Below are positions 20,062 to 21,674 of a stretch of DNA of 21,674 nucleotides, one piece after another. Location: positions 1 through 21,674 of the forward strand of contig DASYSE010000100.1 of assembly GCA_036003705.1 (NCBI GenBank), read 5' to 3'. Below the pieces are notes generated by a model. The model ran no database searches, was not told where the DNA came from, and saw only the letters and a program-made list of their open reading frames with translations. This DNA comes from CALGFH01 sp036003705. GTDB taxonomy: Bacteria > Actinomycetota > CALGFH01. Positions within the stretch are counted from its first letter, which is position 1; each line of letters begins with the position of its first letter. The position numbers were made by a program, and so were the translations under genes.

Positions 20062-20444
20062 AGCTGCGCGAGGCGGTGGGCGAGGCGCTGCGCCGGCGGC
20101 GCCTGGCCCAGGGCCGGACCCTGCGCGAGGTGGCCGACGCCGCCGGGATGTCGCTGACCTACCTGTCGGAGGTCGAACGGGGCCGCAAGGAGGCCTCCTC
20201 GGAGGTCCTGGAGGCGGTCTGCGCCGCCCTGCGCCTGGTCCTGCCCGACCTCCTGTTCGAGGTCGCCGAGACCCTCGCCGCCGCCGACCCGGCTGGGGTT
20301 CCGGGAGGGATGCGGGGGGCGCCACCCCCCGCGGTGGCTGGGTTCCTGCCCCCGGGCAACGGCCGCGCGGTCGCCACCCCGACCCCGGAGCGGGTCGCCC
20401 CGGTGCTGGACCTGCACGCCTTCGCCGGCCGCCGCAGCGCCTGA
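20058..20444 (+). CDS. clgR: XRE-family transcriptional regulator ClgR
   Basis: Activator of clp protease genes in actinobacteria. The 128-residue product matches M. tuberculosis ClgR along its N-terminal half: LREAVGEALRRRRLAQGRTL, helix-turn-helix at about 20-41 (TLREVADAAG then SLTYLSEVERGRKE) and SSEVLEAVCAALRL. The ATG overlaps the clpP stop (ATGA), so both are one unit. The C-terminus ends with APVLDLHAFAG, comparable to APVVSLAVA in mycobacterial ClgR. Between these, residues 79-93 (GVPGGMRGAPPPAVA) are encoded by a REP-like palindrome (20293-20336) and appear to be an in-frame insertion that explains the extra length over the usual 110 or so residues. ClgR is itself a Clp substrate in other genera, so this linkage suggests a feedback loop. 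Confidence 0.92.
   Translation: MKLREAVGEALRRRRLAQGRTLREVADAAGMSLTYLSEVERGRKEASSEVLEAVCAALRLVLPDLLFEVAETLAAADPAGVPGGMRGAPPPAVAGFLPPGNGRAVATPTPERVAPVLDLHAFAGRRSA
20293..20336. repeat. REP-like palindrome inside the clgR reading frame
   Basis: The segment has TGGGGTTC, GGGATGCGGGG and the palindromic core GCGGGGGGCGCCACCCCCCGC. It closely matches the reverse complement of 20448-20484. It encodes residues 79-93 of ClgR without breaking the frame. The composition is unlike the flanking codons (long G- and C-runs). Confidence 0.7.
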
Positions 20445-20447
20445 CGA

Positions 20448-20484
20448 CCGCGGGGGCGCCGCCCCGCATCCCCCCGAACCCCAC
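20448..20484. repeat. Second REP-like palindrome, inverted, just after clgR
   Basis: Begins 3 nt past the clgR stop: CCGCGGGGGCGCCGCCCCGC, then ATCCCCCCGAACCCCA. In reverse complement it aligns with 20293-20336 with a few small gaps. It could also fold as the terminator of clpP-clgR. The rest of the gap to 20573 contains only the ribosome site of the next gene. Confidence 0.7.
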
Positions 20485-20573
20485 CTGTCCCAGGGTTTGC
20501 GGCCTGGCCCTTGGCGGGAATGCTGCTGCCGCTCGAGCACACTCAACCCCCCGCTGCGGGGAGGACTGCCAGC

Positions 20574-21563
20574 GTGCGCTACGTCGAGGCCTGCGGCCTG
20601 CGTGTGTCGGTCATCGGCCTTGGCGCCTGGCAGTTCGGCTCCCCCGAGTGGGGCTGGGGCTCCCAGTTCGGCCCGGCCGAGGCCCTGGCCGTGGTCGACC
20701 GGGCGCGGGCGCTCGGCGTCACCCTGATCGACACCGCCGAGCTGTACGGCCAGGGCGACTCGGAGCGGCTGCTGGGCCGCGCCCTCGCCAACCCGTCGGC
20801 GCGGGAGTCGGTGGTCCTGGCCAGCAAGGTCTGGCCGAGCTGGCCGACCAGGGAGCGGGTGGCGGCGGCGGCCCGGGGCAGCCTGGCCCGGCTCGGCACC
20901 GACCACCTCGACCTCTACCAGGTCCACTGGCCCAACCCGCTGGTGCCCCAACGCTCGACCATGGGCGGCATGCGCACCCTGCAGGCGGGCGGCCTGATCG
21001 GGCAGGTCGGGGTGAGCAACTACGGCCTGGCCCGCTGGCGGGCCGCCGAGTCCGCCCTCGGCGGGCCGGTCGTCTCCAACCAGGTCCGCTACAACCTGCT
21101 CAGCCGGCGGCCGGAGCGGAAGCTGCTGCCGCACGCGGCCGCCGCCGGCCGGCTGGTGATCGCCTCCAGCCCGCTCGCCCAAGGAGTCCTGGCCGCCAAG
21201 TACACCGCCGACACCGCGCCCGGCGGCGCCCGGGCGGCCAACCTCCTGTTCTCGGCCGAGAACCTGCGGCGGGCCCAGCCGGTGCTGTCGGCGCTGCGCG
21301 AGCTGGCCGGTGCCCACCGGGTCACCCCGGCCCAGGTCGCCCTGGCCTGGGTCGTCCACCACCCCAACGTGGTCGCCATCCCCGGGGCCAAGTCGGTGGC
21401 GCAGGTGGAGGCGAACGCGGCCGCCGCCGACCTGGCCCTCGCCCCCGACGAGCTGGCCCACCTGACCGCCGCCGCCGACCGCTTCCACCGCGATCTGCTG
21501 GTCAGCGCCGGAGCCCTCGCCGGCCGCCGCCTGCGCCCGGCCCGCCACGCCGCCGAAGGCTGA
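20574..21563 (+). CDS. Aldo/keto reductase (full length)
   Basis: NADP-dependent TIM-barrel oxidoreductase acting on an unknown carbonyl substrate. The 329-residue product keeps the tetrad Asp53 and Tyr58 (IDTAELYG), Lys85 (LASKVW) and His118 (YQVHWP). It also has the barrel parts missing from the relic at 11157: GLIGQVGVSNYGLARW, NQVRYNLLSR, IASSPLAQGVLAAKY, and the NADP-binding VAIPGAKSVAQVEANAAAAD. This places it near the YhdN/Kv-beta-like and plant-type bacterial reductases. The frame extends to an ATG at 20511, but I chose GTG 20574 because GGGGAGGA lies about 9 nt upstream and the usual N-terminus (RYVEACGLRVSVIGLG) starts there. Regulation is not evident. Confidence 0.9.
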   Translation: MRYVEACGLRVSVIGLGAWQFGSPEWGWGSQFGPAEALAVVDRARALGVTLIDTAELYGQGDSERLLGRALANPSARESVVLASKVWPSWPTRERVAAAARGSLARLGTDHLDLYQVHWPNPLVPQRSTMGGMRTLQAGGLIGQVGVSNYGLARWRAAESALGGPVVSNQVRYNLLSRRPERKLLPHAAAAGRLVIASSPLAQGVLAAKYTADTAPGGARAANLLFSAENLRRAQPVLSALRELAGAHRVTPAQVALAWVVHHPNVVAIPGAKSVAQVEANAAAADLALAPDELAHLTAAADRFHRDLLVSAGALAGRRLRPARHAAEG

Positions 21564-21575
21564 GCCGGCCCCGAC

Positions 21576-21674
21576 GCCAGCACCGCACCGACCCGGCGCC
21601 AGCGCCGCATCGGGCCCTCGCCAGCGCCGTATCGGCCCGGCGCCAGCACCGCGCCGGCCCTTCGCCCTCGCCCT
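21576..21674. repeat. 22-bp tandem repeat running off the window end
   Basis: Units start at 21576, 21598, 21620, 21642 and 21664 (last one partial), each an imperfect copy of GCCAGCNCCGNNNCGGCCC plus three bases. The period is exactly 22. It begins 13 nt after the aldo/keto reductase stop and holds no gene in this window. Confidence 0.88.

Overview
The window is a very GC-rich chromosomal segment with strong Actinomycetota signatures. These are a diheme QcrC, a three-helix Rieske QcrA and QcrB (the cytochrome bcc complex), an actinobacterial CtaC/CtaD/CtaF oxidase set, a ClgR regulator, an F420/PPOX-type split-barrel protein, many GTG starts, and several starts that look leaderless (TANNNT about 6 nt before ATG). 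No closer placement is possible from sequence alone. A deep-branching or uncultured soil-type actinomycete is my guess.

Layout. 1-2250: tag (DNA-3-methyladenine glycosylase I) converges on a GNAT acetyltransferase, which lies downstream of an NYN-nuclease/LOTUS-domain protein. 2315-2392: a start-proximal scrap of a flavoprotein gene (RBS, GTG, Rossmann fingerprint, then nothing). 2393-6332: a minus-strand cluster of leuC, leuD, aroA and a PPOX-fold protein; leuD and aroA overlap. 6333-7769: a divergent promoter region with several dyads, a single-pass Pro/Gly-rich membrane protein whose stop codon lies in a 14-bp x5 tandem repeat, and a second membrane-anchored protein that runs 142 bp into a convergent universal-stress-like gene. 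8160-9380: arginine deiminase. 9575-12451: a tightly overlapping minus-strand operon of tryptophan 2,3-dioxygenase, an internally deleted aldo/keto reductase, lgt and map. 12575-15754: qcrCAB. 15897-18854: ctaC-ctaD-ctaF, convergent with qcrCAB, so most of the bcc-aa3 terminal respiratory chain is here. No ctaE (subunit III) is present. 18970-19338: a small four-helix membrane protein. 19492-20444: clpP-clgR, with stop and start codons overlapping. 20574-21563: a full-length aldo/keto reductase. A 22-bp tandem repeat runs off the window end.

Most genes are core metabolism. The unusual content is in the small DNA: a 46-bp tandem duplication upstream of clpP-clgR that duplicates a ClgR-box-like dyad (suggesting autoregulation by the downstream gene product); a pair of inverted REP-like palindromes, one of them inside the clgR reading frame; a 31-bp inverted repeat pair (29/31) bracketing the map-to-qcrB segment; three gene relics (flavoprotein, DnaN-like, deleted AKR); and two tandem-repeat tracts. 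I did not find a convincing defence, mobile or biosynthetic system. The best candidates for new biology are the duplicated ClgR operator, the miniature AKR that keeps all four catalytic residues, and the REP-like pair. No gene-free stretch exceeds 300 bases; the longest (9381-9574) holds two hairpins and one repeat copy.
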